Positions 1 through 8,099 are shown, numbered from the stretch's first letter. The stretch: 64,000 bases of DNA from Streptomyces sp. NBC_01232 (GCF_035989885.1 NZ_CP108518.1:372001-436000); one strand, 5' to 3'. Program-made: numbers and translations. The notes: generated from the letters alone by a model not told the origin.

Positions 1-219
1 CTCCAGGTCGATCCGGGAGACGGTGCCCGCCGGGAGGAGGACCTCCTTGCCGAAGATCCACACACCGATGTCGACGACCAGGTAGGCGTCGCCCACGTCG
101 TAGGAGTGCTTGTCGACCTTTCCGATGGTTCCGTCGGTGGCCTCGACCTTGTATCCGGTGAGGTCGGCCCAGGCCAGGTGACCCGATGCCGGCCGGTAGC
201 TCCAGACATGCTCAGACAC
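1..219 (-). CDS. PRC-barrel domain protein (5' part only)
   Basis: Only the first 73 codons lie in the window; the rest runs off the left edge. After a short lead (SEHVWSYRP) comes LTGYKVEATDGTIGKVDKH and, near residues 50-65, WIFGKEVLLPAGTV, the strand pattern of actinobacterial PRC-barrel proteins. These are small beta-barrel modules, of mostly unknown role, thought to bind RNA or protein partners. The GTG start at 219 is chosen because GGAGGA sits 10 bases upstream of it. Identity of the domain is fairly sure, function is not known. Confidence 0.8.
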   Translation of the reverse strand, partial: MSEHVWSYRPASGHLAWADLTGYKVEATDGTIGKVDKHSYDVGDAYLVVDIGVWIFGKEVLLPAGTVSRIDLE

Positions 220-517
220 GCGAAACAGCTCCTCCGGTCGGGGTTGGTCCGCTTCCGTATGTGTTGACGCGGCTGCCCGGCCCCTCGCCGGCCAAACACG
301 CGCCCGTGCGTCCGCTCTCAAGCCTGCGGCAGGGAGGTTCGCAACGCACTGCGCCCCTGCTCCCAGGCCTCGGGAGGTGCGCCGCGAGGCGGTCCTCCAG
401 CAGGACGGTCGCGGCGCAGCCGAAGGCGACGTCCGCCTCGAGGCGCGGCTCGTCGGCGAGGAGGCCCGCGACGACTTCATGGCGCACGATCTGCTCGTGG
501 ACGGCGTCGGCCTCCAC
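212..517 (-). CDS. Small ORF, probably a truncated gene
   Basis: Unrecognised 101-codon frame starting at GTG 517, seven bases after the stop of the membrane-protein gene at 525, as in an operon. The first about 47 codons (VEADAVHEQIVRHEVVAG...LEDRLAAHL) have almost only G or C at third positions and look like a soluble helical protein. After about position 376 this bias disappears and the translation becomes random-looking, running into the start of the PRC-barrel gene. I infer that a once longer gene lost its 3' part and that the tail is read-through. No family was recognised and no strong ribosome site is seen, so translation may be coupled to the upstream gene. Confidence 0.4.
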   Translation of the reverse strand: MEADAVHEQIVRHEVVAGLLADEPRLEADVAFGCAATVLLEDRLAAHLPRPGSRGAVRCEPPCRRLESGRTGACLAGEGPGSRVNTYGSGPTPTGGAVSRV

Positions 518-524
518 GTGTTCT

Positions 525-953
525 TCAGAGTTCCGCGCGCGAGGCGGCCTGGGCTCCCCGTACGGCGACGTTGGCCGCGTCCTCCATCAGGGCCGCGTCT
601 GCGCGGCCGCCGCCGCCCAGCGTCCACCCACACAGCGCCGACCAGGCCAGGGCGGCCGCGGCGGCCTTGGCGCGCTCGGTGCGGCGGGCCAGGAAGGTGC
701 CGAAGAGCAGCGCGTCACCCGCGTCGACCGCGACCCGGCACAGAACGGCCGTATGCAGCGCAGCGCCCCCGGGGGCCGCCACCATCGCGGCGCCGATGAC
801 CGCGTCCCGTACGCCCAGGGCCCGGATCAGCAGGGCGGAGGAGCCGTGGTCCGGCAGGCCGCAGGGCCGTGCCAGCACACGGGGCCGGCAGGCGACCGCC
901 ACTCCGTAACCGAGCGTGGCCGCCCCCATGACCCGTGCTGCCGCCGTGCGCAT
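525..953 (-). CDS. Small integral membrane protein (DUF4267-like)
   Basis: A 142-residue protein made almost wholly of hydrophobic helices separated by short Arg-rich loops (three or four membrane spans). The pattern of an N-terminal helix, a RALGVRDAVIGAAM stretch and an Ala/Leu-rich C-terminal helix resembles the DUF4267 / small DoxX-like membrane proteins of actinomycetes. ATG 953 is preferred over GTG 962 because AAGGGAG lies about 8 bases before the ATG but directly against the GTG. It is divergent from the VOC gene at 1140. Function unknown. Confidence 0.6.
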   Translation of the reverse strand: MRTAAARVMGAATLGYGVAVACRPRVLARPCGLPDHGSSALLIRALGVRDAVIGAAMVAAPGGAALHTAVLCRVAVDAGDALLFGTFLARRTERAKAAAAALAWSALCGWTLGGGGRADAALMEDAANVAVRGAQAASRAEL

Positions 954-1139
954 GGCGATCACTCCCTTCTCCGGGCCGCGCCCCGCCGAACGGGGGACCG
1001 CGGATCCACGACGCGCCTACCCCCGCCGACGGGGCCGAATCCAGCCGGTCGCCGGGCACAGCCTCGCGGCCCGGCGCCGCCCCCAGGTCTACGGTGGAGG
1101 GGTCCGGTCCCCCCAGAACGGCAGATGAGGCTGACAGCT

Positions 1140-1958
1140 GTGTCGACTTCGAGCCACGAGATCTTCGGTGCCCCGTGCTGGGTGAGCCTGCTGGCCCGGA
1201 ACCTCGAATCCACACGGCGGTTCTACGCCGGCGTACTCGGCTGGGACTTCCGCGCCACCCACCTCGAAGCCGGCCTCACGGTCGCGTTCCGCGACGGCGC
1301 CCCCGTGGCGGGCATCGGCTCACTCGGCGGGAGTCCCGGCGCGCCGGTGGTGTGGACGCCGTACTTCGCCGTCGAGGACGCCGACGTGACCGCCGCCCGG
1401 GTCGTCGAACGCGGCGCCACCATGGCGGTCGGTCCGCTGGCCTTCGGCACCGGCCGCATCGCCCTGGCGGCGGATCCCGCCGGGGCCGTCTTCGGGTTCT
1501 GGCAGGGGGAGGTCGTGCCCGACTGGTCGGTCGGCCGGGGCAGCGCGCCGGCGTGGCTGGAGCTGCGGACCCGGGACGCCTTCGCGGCGGCCATCTTCTA
1601 CGGGGAGGTCCTCGAGTGGGCCGGATCGCGTCCCGGCTGCTGCGCGGTCTCCTACGAGCACGCCCACGTCGTCCTGCGTCACGGACACGACACCGTGGCC
1701 CGCATCAGCGGTGGCGCGCTCGAGGAGGCGCCGGATCCCGAGGTGCGCCCCCGGTGGCACGTCCACTTCCGCGTGCCGGACCTGGAGGCGGTGGCCGACG
1801 CCGCGACCCGGCTGGGCGGCAGGGTCGCCTCTCCCGTGCAGACGTCCCGGATGAACCGCTGGGTCGTCCTCGCCGATCCGGAGGGGGCGCTCTTCACCGT
1901 CGTGGCTCCGCAGGACGGGGTTCCGGTACGACTCGCGCAGCCAGGTACGCGCGGTTGA
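1140..1958 (+). CDS. VOC (glyoxalase/bleomycin-resistance fold) family protein, two domains
   Basis: About 272 residues forming two vicinal-oxygen-chelate modules. The first (residues about 10-120) has the usual opening CWVSLLARNLESTRRFYAGV and closes with ALAADPAGAVFGFWQ; the second (about 135-260) has AWLELRTRDAFAAAIFYGEV and closes with VVLADPEGALFTVV. The pairing is typical of Streptomyces two-domain VOC proteins that are annotated as glyoxalases or hydroxylases, though the true substrate is usually unknown. GTG 1140 is chosen because GAGG lies nine bases upstream; ATG 1125 in the same frame has no good ribosome site. It stands alone, divergent from the membrane-protein gene. Confidence 0.85.
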   Translation: MSTSSHEIFGAPCWVSLLARNLESTRRFYAGVLGWDFRATHLEAGLTVAFRDGAPVAGIGSLGGSPGAPVVWTPYFAVEDADVTAARVVERGATMAVGPLAFGTGRIALAADPAGAVFGFWQGEVVPDWSVGRGSAPAWLELRTRDAFAAAIFYGEVLEWAGSRPGCCAVSYEHAHVVLRHGHDTVARISGGALEEAPDPEVRPRWHVHFRVPDLEAVADAATRLGGRVASPVQTSRMNRWVVLADPEGALFTVVAPQDGVPVRLAQPGTRG

Positions 1959-2297
1959 CGGCTGACGGCGTCTTCGAGGCAGGCGTGGGTGGGCAGGGTG
2001 AAGCGGCGGGTACGGCCGAGCCGCCAAACGCCCGCCGCGGCGGTTGAGGGAGTGCGCGGGGCCGCTCGGTGCTGCCGCCCCACATCACCCTCGCACGATC
2101 AGGACCTCTGGTGGGAGGGCGGCCTCGGCGCGTTGACCGGACCCGAAGTCCCGGGGCACGCTCAGGCCAAGTCCGTTCGAGGGCTGCCGATATACGACGG
2201 CAACCGGCAACCAGTGAGGGCGCGGACCGGCGTCGGCCGCCCGACCGGGGACAGCGATGCGCTCACGCGGCCTTCGTCGCCTACCCGCTCATAGGGG
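1959..2297. other. 339-base stretch with no recognisable gene
   Basis: Lies between the stop codons of two convergent genes. Short frames exist on both strands, but none combines a ribosome site, steady third-position G/C bias and a recognisable family. It may hold gene debris, in keeping with the decayed sequence just to the right, but nothing identifiable was seen. Confidence 0.4.
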
Positions 2298-2879
2298 TCA
2301 ACGGCGCACCCGATAGCGCAGGTGAAGCACCCGGTCGCCCTGAATCACCACGTCAGGATCCTCCAACAGGTGCTGCGCGTGGACCGACCCGAAGTATCGC
2401 TTGCCCGACCCGAACACGACGGGTGCGACGTCCATGCGCACCTCGTCGATCAGGCCCGCGGCGAGCACCTGGCCACCGACGTCGCCGGCGGCGACCTCGA
2501 CCAGGCGGTCACCCGCAAGCTCCTGGGCCTTGGCCACGGCTGCCTCGATGCCGTCGACGAAGTGAAACGGCGCCTCCGGATCCCAGCCCTCGGGCGCCGG
2601 CCGGTGCGTCACGACGACCACGTGGTCGATCCCGCCCGGAGGCTTCCCGTCCCATCCGTCCGTGATGTCGAAGACGTGGCGGCCGACGACTGTCGCCCCG
2701 ATCCGATCCCAGTACGGCCGGGTGTAGTCGTAGGACGTCTGCGACACCTTCAGCACGCCGCTCTCGTCCAAGGGGACGTCACCGCTGGTCAACCAGTCGA
2801 ACAGCGGTCCGGGCTGGTCATTCTCGTCCGCGACGAAGCCGTCCACCGACACCGTGCTGTACATGACCACCTGGCCCAC
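2298..2879 (-). CDS. Dihydrofolate reductase family (RibD C-terminal-like) protein
   Basis: A 193-residue protein of the RibD C-terminal/DHFR-like reductase family: N-terminal strand VVMYSTVSVDGFVADEND, a central RIGATVVGRHVFDITDGW, and a C-terminal IDEVRMDVAPVVFGSGKRYF, which matches the family's conserved P-V-x-x-G-x-G-x-x-F pattern. Such proteins bind NADPH; many of the single-domain actinobacterial ones have no proven substrate. GTG 2879 follows AGAGGAGAG by about five bases. Right upstream lies a remnant of an AraC-type regulator that may once have controlled it. Confidence 0.88.
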   Translation of the reverse strand: MGQVVMYSTVSVDGFVADENDQPGPLFDWLTSGDVPLDESGVLKVSQTSYDYTRPYWDRIGATVVGRHVFDITDGWDGKPPGGIDHVVVVTHRPAPEGWDPEAPFHFVDGIEAAVAKAQELAGDRLVEVAAGDVGGQVLAAGLIDEVRMDVAPVVFGSGKRYFGSVHAQHLLEDPDVVIQGDRVLHLRYRVRR

Positions 2880-2894
2880 GGGGCTCTCCTCTGC

Positions 2895-2911
2895 TTTGGG
2901 GTGCCCCCAAA
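2895..2911. promoter_or_regulatory. Inverted repeat upstream of the DHFR-family gene
   Basis: TTTGGGG and CCCCAAA flank a three-base TGC centre, about 16 bases before the GTG start at 2879. It could be an operator or a small hairpin in the leader. No partner protein can be named; this is a sequence observation only. Confidence 0.35.
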
Positions 2912-2945
2912 TTAGCGCGCCGTGAGCTGTCGCTCTTGTAAGGAA

Positions 2946-3213
2946 TCACTCGGCCGGATGCGGCGAACTGTCCGGCACGTGGCCCGGATGTCCGCGCAGG
3001 AACCGCCGCCGTACTTCGACGTACGAGGTCGGCCGCAAGCCCGGTGAACGTCCGGAACCCGGGGCCGATGTGGGCCTGGTCGAAGCAGCCTGCGCCACCG
3101 GCGAGGTCGCCCCGGTCGACCGACCCTGCGGGGTTGATCGCGAACGCGGTGGCGGCGAAGCGGTAGATGCGGGCCAGCCGTTTCGGCCTGACGCCGACGC
3201 CGGATTGACCTGT
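2946..3213 (-). pseudogene. Remnant of an AraC-family regulator (C-terminal part, frameshifted)
   Basis: Reading the minus strand from about 3213, codons give GVGVRPKRLARIYRFAATAF, then DLAGGAGCFDQAHIGPGFRTF and TGL, the second helix-turn-helix of an AraC-type activator. At about 3036 one extra base shifts the frame; in the next frame the family ending continues as RPTSYVEVRRRFLRGHPGHV and stops at 2946. No N-terminal domain is found upstream; that space is taken by the promoter region of the metalloprotease gene. So this is a 5'-truncated copy that also carries a frameshift. Family assignment is by motif memory and fairly sure. Confidence 0.75.
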
Positions 3214-3248
3214 CGCCGAGGGGCCAACTCGGTTGCACGCCTGCGCCT

Positions 3249-3277
3249 TTGACGCACCGCCCTATTATTCGTTCGAT
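3249..3277 (+). promoter_or_regulatory. Possible housekeeping promoter of the metalloprotease gene
   Basis: TTGACG (3249-3254), a 17-base spacer, and TTCGAT (3272-3277) match the -35/-10 layout used by the main Streptomyces sigma factor. Transcription would begin near 3284, leaving a leader of about 55 bases before the start at 3340. Not tested. Confidence 0.4.
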
Positions 3278-3339
3278 TCCCGCCCCCTGCCGTCGCAGGG
3301 CCGGCGGGAGGCGATTCTTGATGAGAGGGCAGCGAACAC

Positions 3340-4601
3340 TTGCGATGGACAGGCAAGCACCGGAAGTCCATCGTTGCCGCGGCGGTCGCGGTGGCGATCG
3401 TGGGGGGTCTCCAGCTGACTTCGAACGCCTTCGGCACGGAGGACTCCGGGAGCACCGGGAACACCGGGAACACCGGGAACACCGGAAGCACCGCATCGGA
3501 GGAGGGCAGTTACGGACCGATCCCGTCGGAGCCGGCCGACGGGGCGCCCGACGTGCACGCGGAGGACTCCGCCACGTACAGCAGTGACGGGACCGTCTTC
3601 GAGAACTGCAGACCGGCTACACGATCAAGTTCTACGACCAGAAGTCCGCGGACTGGCTGGCCCCGTACGTGCAGGCCTCCGCCGCCGACCTGAGGCGCAT
3701 CACCAACCTGCCGGTGACCGTCGATCCGAAGCCGGTCGGCTGGGACTACGTCAGACCCAAGGGCGAAGTGATCATCGGGGTCCTGCACCGCCCGTGCGTC
3801 CCGCCGGCCGAGGGCGGCAGCATGGGCAACTCGGGCTGGAAGGTGGTCCGCGACGGGTCGGGCAGCGCGAACCTCAGCTGCGGCTTCACCAGCTCCTCCG
3901 TACCCGCCACCGTGACCAGCGGAAACGCCTGCATGGACGACGAGTTCTTCACCTCGGCCGGCAAACCGACGGCCGCCACGGGCGAGACGCACATGCGCAA
4001 CCACGTCAGCCACGAGCTCGGGCACACACTGGGCCTGACGCACGCCAACCGCAGCCTGGCCAAGAGCGACTGCGTCAAGGGGACGGACTCCGGCCAGTTC
4101 CCGGTCATGTGCTCGCCCACGCACGCCTACCAGGACAGGCGCGCGGGCACCTACGTCCAGCAGTTCGACGTCCAGGGGCTGCGCCGCCTCGCCGTCGGCG
4201 CCGGGGCAGCGCTCTCCCCGCAGGGCAGGGTGAGCGGCATCGGAGCCAAGTGCCTTGACGTGAAGGGCGGAAAGGCGGCCAACGGTACGCAGATCCAGCT
4301 CTACGCGTGCAACGGCTCCGCGGCCCAGTCGTGGATCCTCGGCAAGGACGGCACGTTCCGCGCACTCGGCAAGTGCCTGGACAACGCGCGCAATGCCGGC
4401 ACCCACGGTAACCGGATCACCCTGTACGACTGCAACGGGTCCGCGGCCCGGCGTTGGTCCGTGAATGCCAAGGGGCAGATCGTGCACGTGACTTCGGGCA
4501 AGGTCCTTGACGTGACCGGCGGTGCGACCGCCAACGGCACGGCCGTGCAGCTCTACACGGCCAACACGAACAAGCGTCAGATCTGGCTCACACCCAAGTA
4601 A
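3340..4601 (+). pseudogene. Secreted zinc metalloprotease with RICIN domain, one-base frameshift
   Basis: The frame from TTG 3340 encodes a signal peptide (HRKSIVAAAVAVAIVGG) and a Ser/Gly/Thr/Asn repeat linker, then loses sense after FEN at about 3606. From 3607 the next frame continues sensibly (QTGYTIKFYDQKSADWL) into a metallopeptidase with HELGHTLGLTH (HExxHxxGxxH zinc motif) and a following VMCSP Met-turn, then a C-terminal ricin-type beta-trefoil with three QxW-like repeats (QSW, RRW, QIW). Restoring one C in AACTGCAG would rejoin the two parts, so this is either a real disabling deletion or a sequencing error. An alternative ATG at 3321 has a better ribosome site but is out of frame with the signal peptide. 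Confidence 0.75.
3448..3492 (+). repeat. 9-base tandem repeat coding for a Gly-Asn-Thr linker
   Basis: About five near-identical units of ACCGGGAAC-type sequence encode repeated G-N-T/G-S-T between the signal peptide and the protease domain. Such units can change copy number by slippage, altering linker length without breaking the frame. Confidence 0.7.
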
Positions 4602-4612
4602 CCGCAGCGCAT

Positions 4613-4650
4613 GTCGCGTGCGCCGGGCCGTTCGGTACGACGCACGCGAC
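4613..4650 (+). terminator. Hairpin after the metalloprotease gene
   Basis: GTCGCGTGCG (4613-4622) and its exact complement CGCACGCGAC (4641-4650) lie 12 bases after the stop codon. There is no T-run, as is common for Streptomyces terminators. Confidence 0.55.
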
Positions 4651-4750
4651 CCGCGGCGCGTGGTGGACCGAGGGCCGCCCAACCGCTGTTAGGGTGTCAT
4701 GAGCCCATCAAGTTGGGCTTCTCACATACTGACATTCCAACGGGGTTGAC

Positions 4751-5284
4751 GTGAAGCTTCGCCATGTCCGCGCGGTCGCCGTCTTCGGTATCGCAATCTT
4801 CGCACTCACCGGAGCCCGTGGCTCCCACGGCGGCAGCTGCGGCGGCAGCAGTTCCGGCTCGGGCTCCAGCGGGTCCAGCAGTTCCAGCGGGAGCACCACC
4901 GGTGGCAGCAACCACGACAGTGACAGCACCAGCGGCAGCACCAGCACTTCGGGCGGAACGTCCGTCACCGGCGGGTCCAGCAACAACAAGGCCGAGCGCG
5001 ACATCAAGATCGACGCCTGCAAGATGGACCCCTCGGGCAAGAACCTCGTGGCCAAGATCACCGTCACCAACACCGGCTCCGTGGACTACACCTACAACAT
5101 CACCATGAAGTTCCGCGGGGACGCCGCCTCGGCCGCGAGCTCCGCCCAAGCCAAGGTCACCGGCCTCACCGTCAAGGCGGGTGCGTCGCAGCAGGCCGAG
5201 GCCACCACGCCGTACACGGGCAAGGGCAACGGCAGCGAGTACAAGGAATGCGTCGTCGTCAGCGCGTCGAAGAGCGCTCTCTGA
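4751..5284 (+). CDS. Secreted Ser/Gly-rich protein with C-terminal beta-sandwich-like domain
   Basis: 177 residues: a signal peptide (residues 1-22, KLRHVRAVAVFGIAIFALTG), then about 55 residues almost only Ser, Gly and Thr, then a compact domain (about 80-177) with KNLVAKITVTNTGSVDYTY, which looks like the FxLYD/CARDB-type beta folds found on secreted actinobacterial proteins. A Cys near residue 29 is not in a clear lipobox. GTG 4751 follows a GGGG-containing weak ribosome site. The flexible arm suggests the domain is held out from the cell surface (inference); function unknown. Confidence 0.72.
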   Translation: MKLRHVRAVAVFGIAIFALTGARGSHGGSCGGSSSGSGSSGSSSSSGSTTGGSNHDSDSTSGSTSTSGGTSVTGGSSNNKAERDIKIDACKMDPSGKNLVAKITVTNTGSVDYTYNITMKFRGDAASAASSAQAKVTGLTVKAGASQQAEATTPYTGKGNGSEYKECVVVSASKSAL

Positions 5285-5315
5285 GCCGTTCGCCGATCCC
5301 GTTCGCCGATACCCA

Positions 5316-5352
5316 GGCGCCCCCTCTCCGGTCAGACCGGGGCGGGGGCGCC
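5316..5352 (+). terminator. Hairpin after the Ser/Gly-rich protein gene
   Basis: GGCGCCCCC (5316-5324) pairs with GGGGGCGCC (5344-5352), with an inner CCGGT/ACCGG stem. It begins about 30 bases after the stop at 5284 and is a strong terminator candidate. Confidence 0.65.
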
Positions 5353-5482
5353 GTCGTGCGTCCTCGTGGCGCTGGGCGACGGCCGCCACGAGCTCCCGGT
5401 GGATGCGGAGATCCGCAGGGCCGTCGGCAAGGAGGAGGGCGTCGCGGTGACGGTCCGCCCGCTGGAGCGGGTCACGGACTGA
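5351..5482 (+). pseudogene. C-terminal remnant of a DUF1905-like protein
   Basis: The plus frame ending with TGA at 5480-5482 reads VALGDGRHELPVDAEIRRAV, then a GKEEGVAVTV strand: the end of the small DUF1905/YdeI-associated fold (a glycine-rich turn, L-P-V, R-x-A-x-G, then an acidic beta strand). No start codon, ribosome site or N-terminal half is present; a hairpin sits where they should be. It overlaps the 3' end of the opposite DoxX gene by 11 bases. I read it as the leftover of a deleted gene. Confidence 0.5.
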
Positions 5483-6065
5483 CGCGGGCCCGGGCCCGGG
5501 CCCGGGGCCGGCCCCGTCGGCCGCCCTCGGGGGAAGCGACGGGGGTCAGACGCGGACCGGTATCGGTGCGCACCGGCGCAGTGGCGCGGCGCCGCCGGTG
5601 GAGCAGCGCGTCGAGGGACAGCGCGGGCGCGCCGGCGAGGAGCAGCGGGGTCCAGGCCAGCAGGTAGATCAGGTCCGCGCCGAAGTAGTACGGGGTGGTG
5701 GACCAGCTCATCGTCAGCCACAGGCTGAGCGAGATCAGTGCGCCGCCGAGGGCCGCGGTGCGGGTCAGCAGACCGACCAGGGCGCCCAGCCCGACGGCCA
5801 GTTCCCCGGCGGCGATCGCCATGGCGAAGCCGACCGGGCGGGTCAGCGCGAAGTCGATCATCCCGGGAACGGCAGCTGCGTCCCGCACCGCCTCCATCTG
5901 CTGCCCGATGGAGCCGTCTCCTGTGGCGGACAGGAACGCCGGATCGGTCAGTTTGTCCAGACCCGCGTAGACGAACGTGACGCCGAGGAAGAGGCGCAGC
6001 GGCAGGAGTGCGTGCTCGGAGGCTCTCGCGCGGAGGCCTGTGGAAGGCGTGTTCATGCCCCTCAC
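5472..6065 (-). CDS. DoxX family membrane protein
   Basis: 197 residues with four membrane helices: LPLRLFLGVTFVYAGLDKL, AMAIAAGELAVGLGALVGLL, AALGGALISLSLWLTMSW and LIYLLAWTPLLLAG. The first-helix motif (R-L-x-G-x-x-F-x-x-A-G-x-x-K) is characteristic of DoxX/DoxD proteins, related to the small subunit of thiosulfate:quinone oxidoreductase; in mycobacteria a DoxX protein joins a redox complex with superoxide dismutase. The last 40 residues are Arg-rich and probably cytoplasmic. GTG 6065 has AAGG eight bases upstream; ATG 6056 is an alternative. Confidence 0.82.
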   Translation of the reverse strand: MRGMNTPSTGLRARASEHALLPLRLFLGVTFVYAGLDKLTDPAFLSATGDGSIGQQMEAVRDAAAVPGMIDFALTRPVGFAMAIAAGELAVGLGALVGLLTRTAALGGALISLSLWLTMSWSTTPYYFGADLIYLLAWTPLLLAGAPALSLDALLHRRRRATAPVRTDTGPRLTPVASPEGGRRGRPRARARARVSP

Positions 6066-6253
6066 ACGAGGGACCTTGCGATCCGGTTCGACCGTGGGAG
6101 CCGTTTTTCACGGCCGGTTCGGAAGCGAGCCGAATGAAGCGGATGCTGCTGGCGTATTGACATCGTGTGGGCGTGGCCGCGGGGCACCGTGGCCGACGGG
6201 GCACGCCTGGGGTACGGCAGGGCCGCTCTCTTGGGAATGATCGAGGAGGCGCA

Positions 6254-7219
6254 ATGAAGGACCGCGCAGGCTTAACCGGCTCGAAGCGCGGGGCCGCGTG
6301 GGGGATGGCCGCCTGGGCCGCCGGGATCCTGGCGCTGCTCGTGGCCATGCCTCTGGCGATGCGCAGGGGGTTCGGGGACCTGCTGGCGACGCACTGGAAT
6401 GCCTCCGGGGACCCCGACGGCTCCCTTCCGCTCCGGGCCGTCGTGCTGCTGCCGGTCTCGGCCTGGACCGCGCTCGTCGTCGGCGCCGTGTTCCGGCGGG
6501 CGGCGCGCCGGTGGCGCGCAGCGGTGCTGCTCTCGTGCGGGGTGCTGCTCGCCGGGGAGCAGGCCACGATCGTGCGGGCGAACCTCTCCCACGCCGACTG
6601 GCGGGACGCGGACTCCGTCACCGTCGGCGCCGTGGTGACGGTCGTGGCGGCGTTCGCGGCCGGGCCGACGGGGATGCTGATGCACGGCCAGCCGGCCTTC
6701 CCCGCCGCGCACGGGCAGGACCCGCGGATGGACATACCTGCCGACGAGCGGCGCATGTGGCTCGCATACACCGAGAACCGGTGGCTGTTCCTGCTCTCGG
6801 CCGTCGCCGGGGTGGTCGCGCTGGCTGCCCTGCTCGTCGGGCTCGGCGGCCTGACGGAGCCGATGTGGCTGCTGATCCTGCCGTTCGCGTTCGTCTCGTT
6901 GACGGTGCTGGCCTGCTCCTCCGTACGCGTACGGGTCGCCGAGCACGGTCTGGACGTGGCGTTCGGGCCCCTCGGGTGGCCGGTGCGGCGCTGGGACGCG
7001 GCGGACATCGAGTGGGCCCGGGCCGAGATCCGGACACCGGCGCAGGTCGGGAGTTGGGGCTACCGGCTGAGCAGGCTCGGCACGACCTTGATGCTGCGGA
7101 GCGGCGAATGCCTGGTCGTCCGGGCCGGGGGCAAGGACTTCGCGGTAAGTGTGGACGGCGCCGAACGGGCTGCCGCCCTGCTCAACTCCCTGGCCGGAGC
7201 ACGCACCGAGCCGATCTGA
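6254..7219 (+). CDS. DUF1648 family membrane protein
   Basis: 321 residues, five or six predicted helices. The N-terminal part carries the DUF1648 signature, a helix followed by LLATHWNASGDPDGSLP (usual form: T-H-W-x-x-x-G-x-P-D). A hydrophobic pair of helices (about 185-230) precedes a soluble C-terminal half with RVRVAEHGLDVAFGPLGWP that resembles a PH-like domain. ATG 6254 follows GAGGAGG by four bases. In many Streptomyces genomes such genes sit beside a GntR regulator; none is visible here. Function unknown. Confidence 0.75.
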   Translation: MKDRAGLTGSKRGAAWGMAAWAAGILALLVAMPLAMRRGFGDLLATHWNASGDPDGSLPLRAVVLLPVSAWTALVVGAVFRRAARRWRAAVLLSCGVLLAGEQATIVRANLSHADWRDADSVTVGAVVTVVAAFAAGPTGMLMHGQPAFPAAHGQDPRMDIPADERRMWLAYTENRWLFLLSAVAGVVALAALLVGLGGLTEPMWLLILPFAFVSLTVLACSSVRVRVAEHGLDVAFGPLGWPVRRWDAADIEWARAEIRTPAQVGSWGYRLSRLGTTLMLRSGECLVVRAGGKDFAVSVDGAERAAALLNSLAGARTEPI

Positions 7220-7304
7220 ACCGCTCTCGGCCCCACCGGACGGCCGGGGTTCACAGACCGAGGAGGGCACGGGGGCACGGGGGTACGGGTGCGCCTCGCG
7301 GGAA

Positions 7305-7343
7305 GGGCGGTGCGTCCGGCGACCGGAGCCGTCCGCACCGCCC
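7305..7343. terminator. Hairpin between convergent genes
   Basis: GGGCGGTGCG (7305-7314) and CGCACCGCCC (7334-7343) form a 10-pair stem between the stops at 7219 and 7405; it could serve both directions. Confidence 0.55.
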
Positions 7344-7404
7344 GCCTGAGCGCGACGGCCGCCTCATGGGTGGGGACCGGCCCCCTCCGGAGCCGGTCTC
7401 CGGA

Positions 7405-7953
7405 TCAGTGGAACAGCATGGACGCGTCCCCGGCCGGGGTGGTGACCGATCCCGGACACAGGAAGCTGCCCGAGGCCTTGGCGGCCGTGAAGGCCCGGTT
7501 GACGTACTTCAGGCTCGTCGCGTCGCGGTCCCACACGATGCCCGTCGCCTTGTACCGGCAGGAGATGAAGCTCTGCCGGCCGGTGATGTCGATCAGATCG
7601 GTCCGCGCCGTGCCCGCGGCGTCGTCGAACGTGAAGGCGGGGTTGTTGTTGAGGGAGGCGCTGATGCCGCCGCCGCAGGCCAGATTGCCACCCGGGGCGT
7701 TGATCGTGGTGCGGTCGACCGTGAGAGCGTTCGGGGGAAGGGCGCTGGTGCTCGCATTGGTCCAGCTGCAGCTGTTGCCGGCGACCACCATCACGCCGTC
7801 GACCTTCTGGTCGGCGGCCGAGGCACCGGATCCCTGCGCGAGGGCAGTGCCGGTACCGGTGAAGGCCGCCGCGACGACGAGCGTCGCGATGCCGGCGAGG
7901 CGTGAGATACGGGTGGTGCGGGCGCTGCGGATGTGGGGCGTGACGTGCTTCAT
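7405..7953 (-). CDS. Secreted protein of unknown function
   Basis: 182 residues: an Arg-containing start and a hydrophobic core (SRLAGIATLVVAAAFTGTGTA) ending at ALAQG form a clear signal peptide. The mature part has four Cys (NSCSW, NLACGG, FISCRY, SFLCPG) in a pattern able to form two disulfides and is rich in Thr, Ala and Asn. No family recognised. ATG 7953 is chosen because GGAGGAG ends six bases upstream; an in-frame ATG at 7968 lies before that site. Its promoter region extends into the eroded stretch at 8.0-8.2 kb. Confidence 0.7.
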   Translation of the reverse strand: MKHVTPHIRSARTTRISRLAGIATLVVAAAFTGTGTALAQGSGASAADQKVDGVMVVAGNSCSWTNASTSALPPNALTVDRTTINAPGGNLACGGGISASLNNNPAFTFDDAAGTARTDLIDITGRQSFISCRYKATGIVWDRDATSLKYVNRAFTAAKASGSFLCPGSVTTPAGDASMLFH

Positions 7954-8099
7954 GGTTCGCTCCTCCATGCCACGTACTGGTGGGGGTGGGCGAGGCGCTG
8001 GGCCTCACAGAGTGTGCGGAGTGCGTGCCGGGAGAGTCCCACAGGCGTCATGAAGTGTCAGGAGCCTGTCAGGGCCATGCCAAGATTTGGCCGGAAATA

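Noticed and set aside
186..1124. Long upstream part of the plus frame that contains the VOC gene
   Set aside because: Lacks coding bias and overlaps two minus-strand genes; the VOC protein starts at 1140 (or 1125).
3265..3496. Cys/Ser and Val/Pro repeat peptides on the minus strand
   Set aside because: They are antisense readings of the 9-base repeat in the metalloprotease linker.
6210..6215. GGGTAC before the DUF1648 gene as a SigB-type promoter
   Set aside because: No GNNT at 14-16 bases upstream.
5332..7008. 558-codon minus-strand frame
   Set aside because: Shadow of the DUF1648 gene running into an out-of-frame reading of the DoxX gene.
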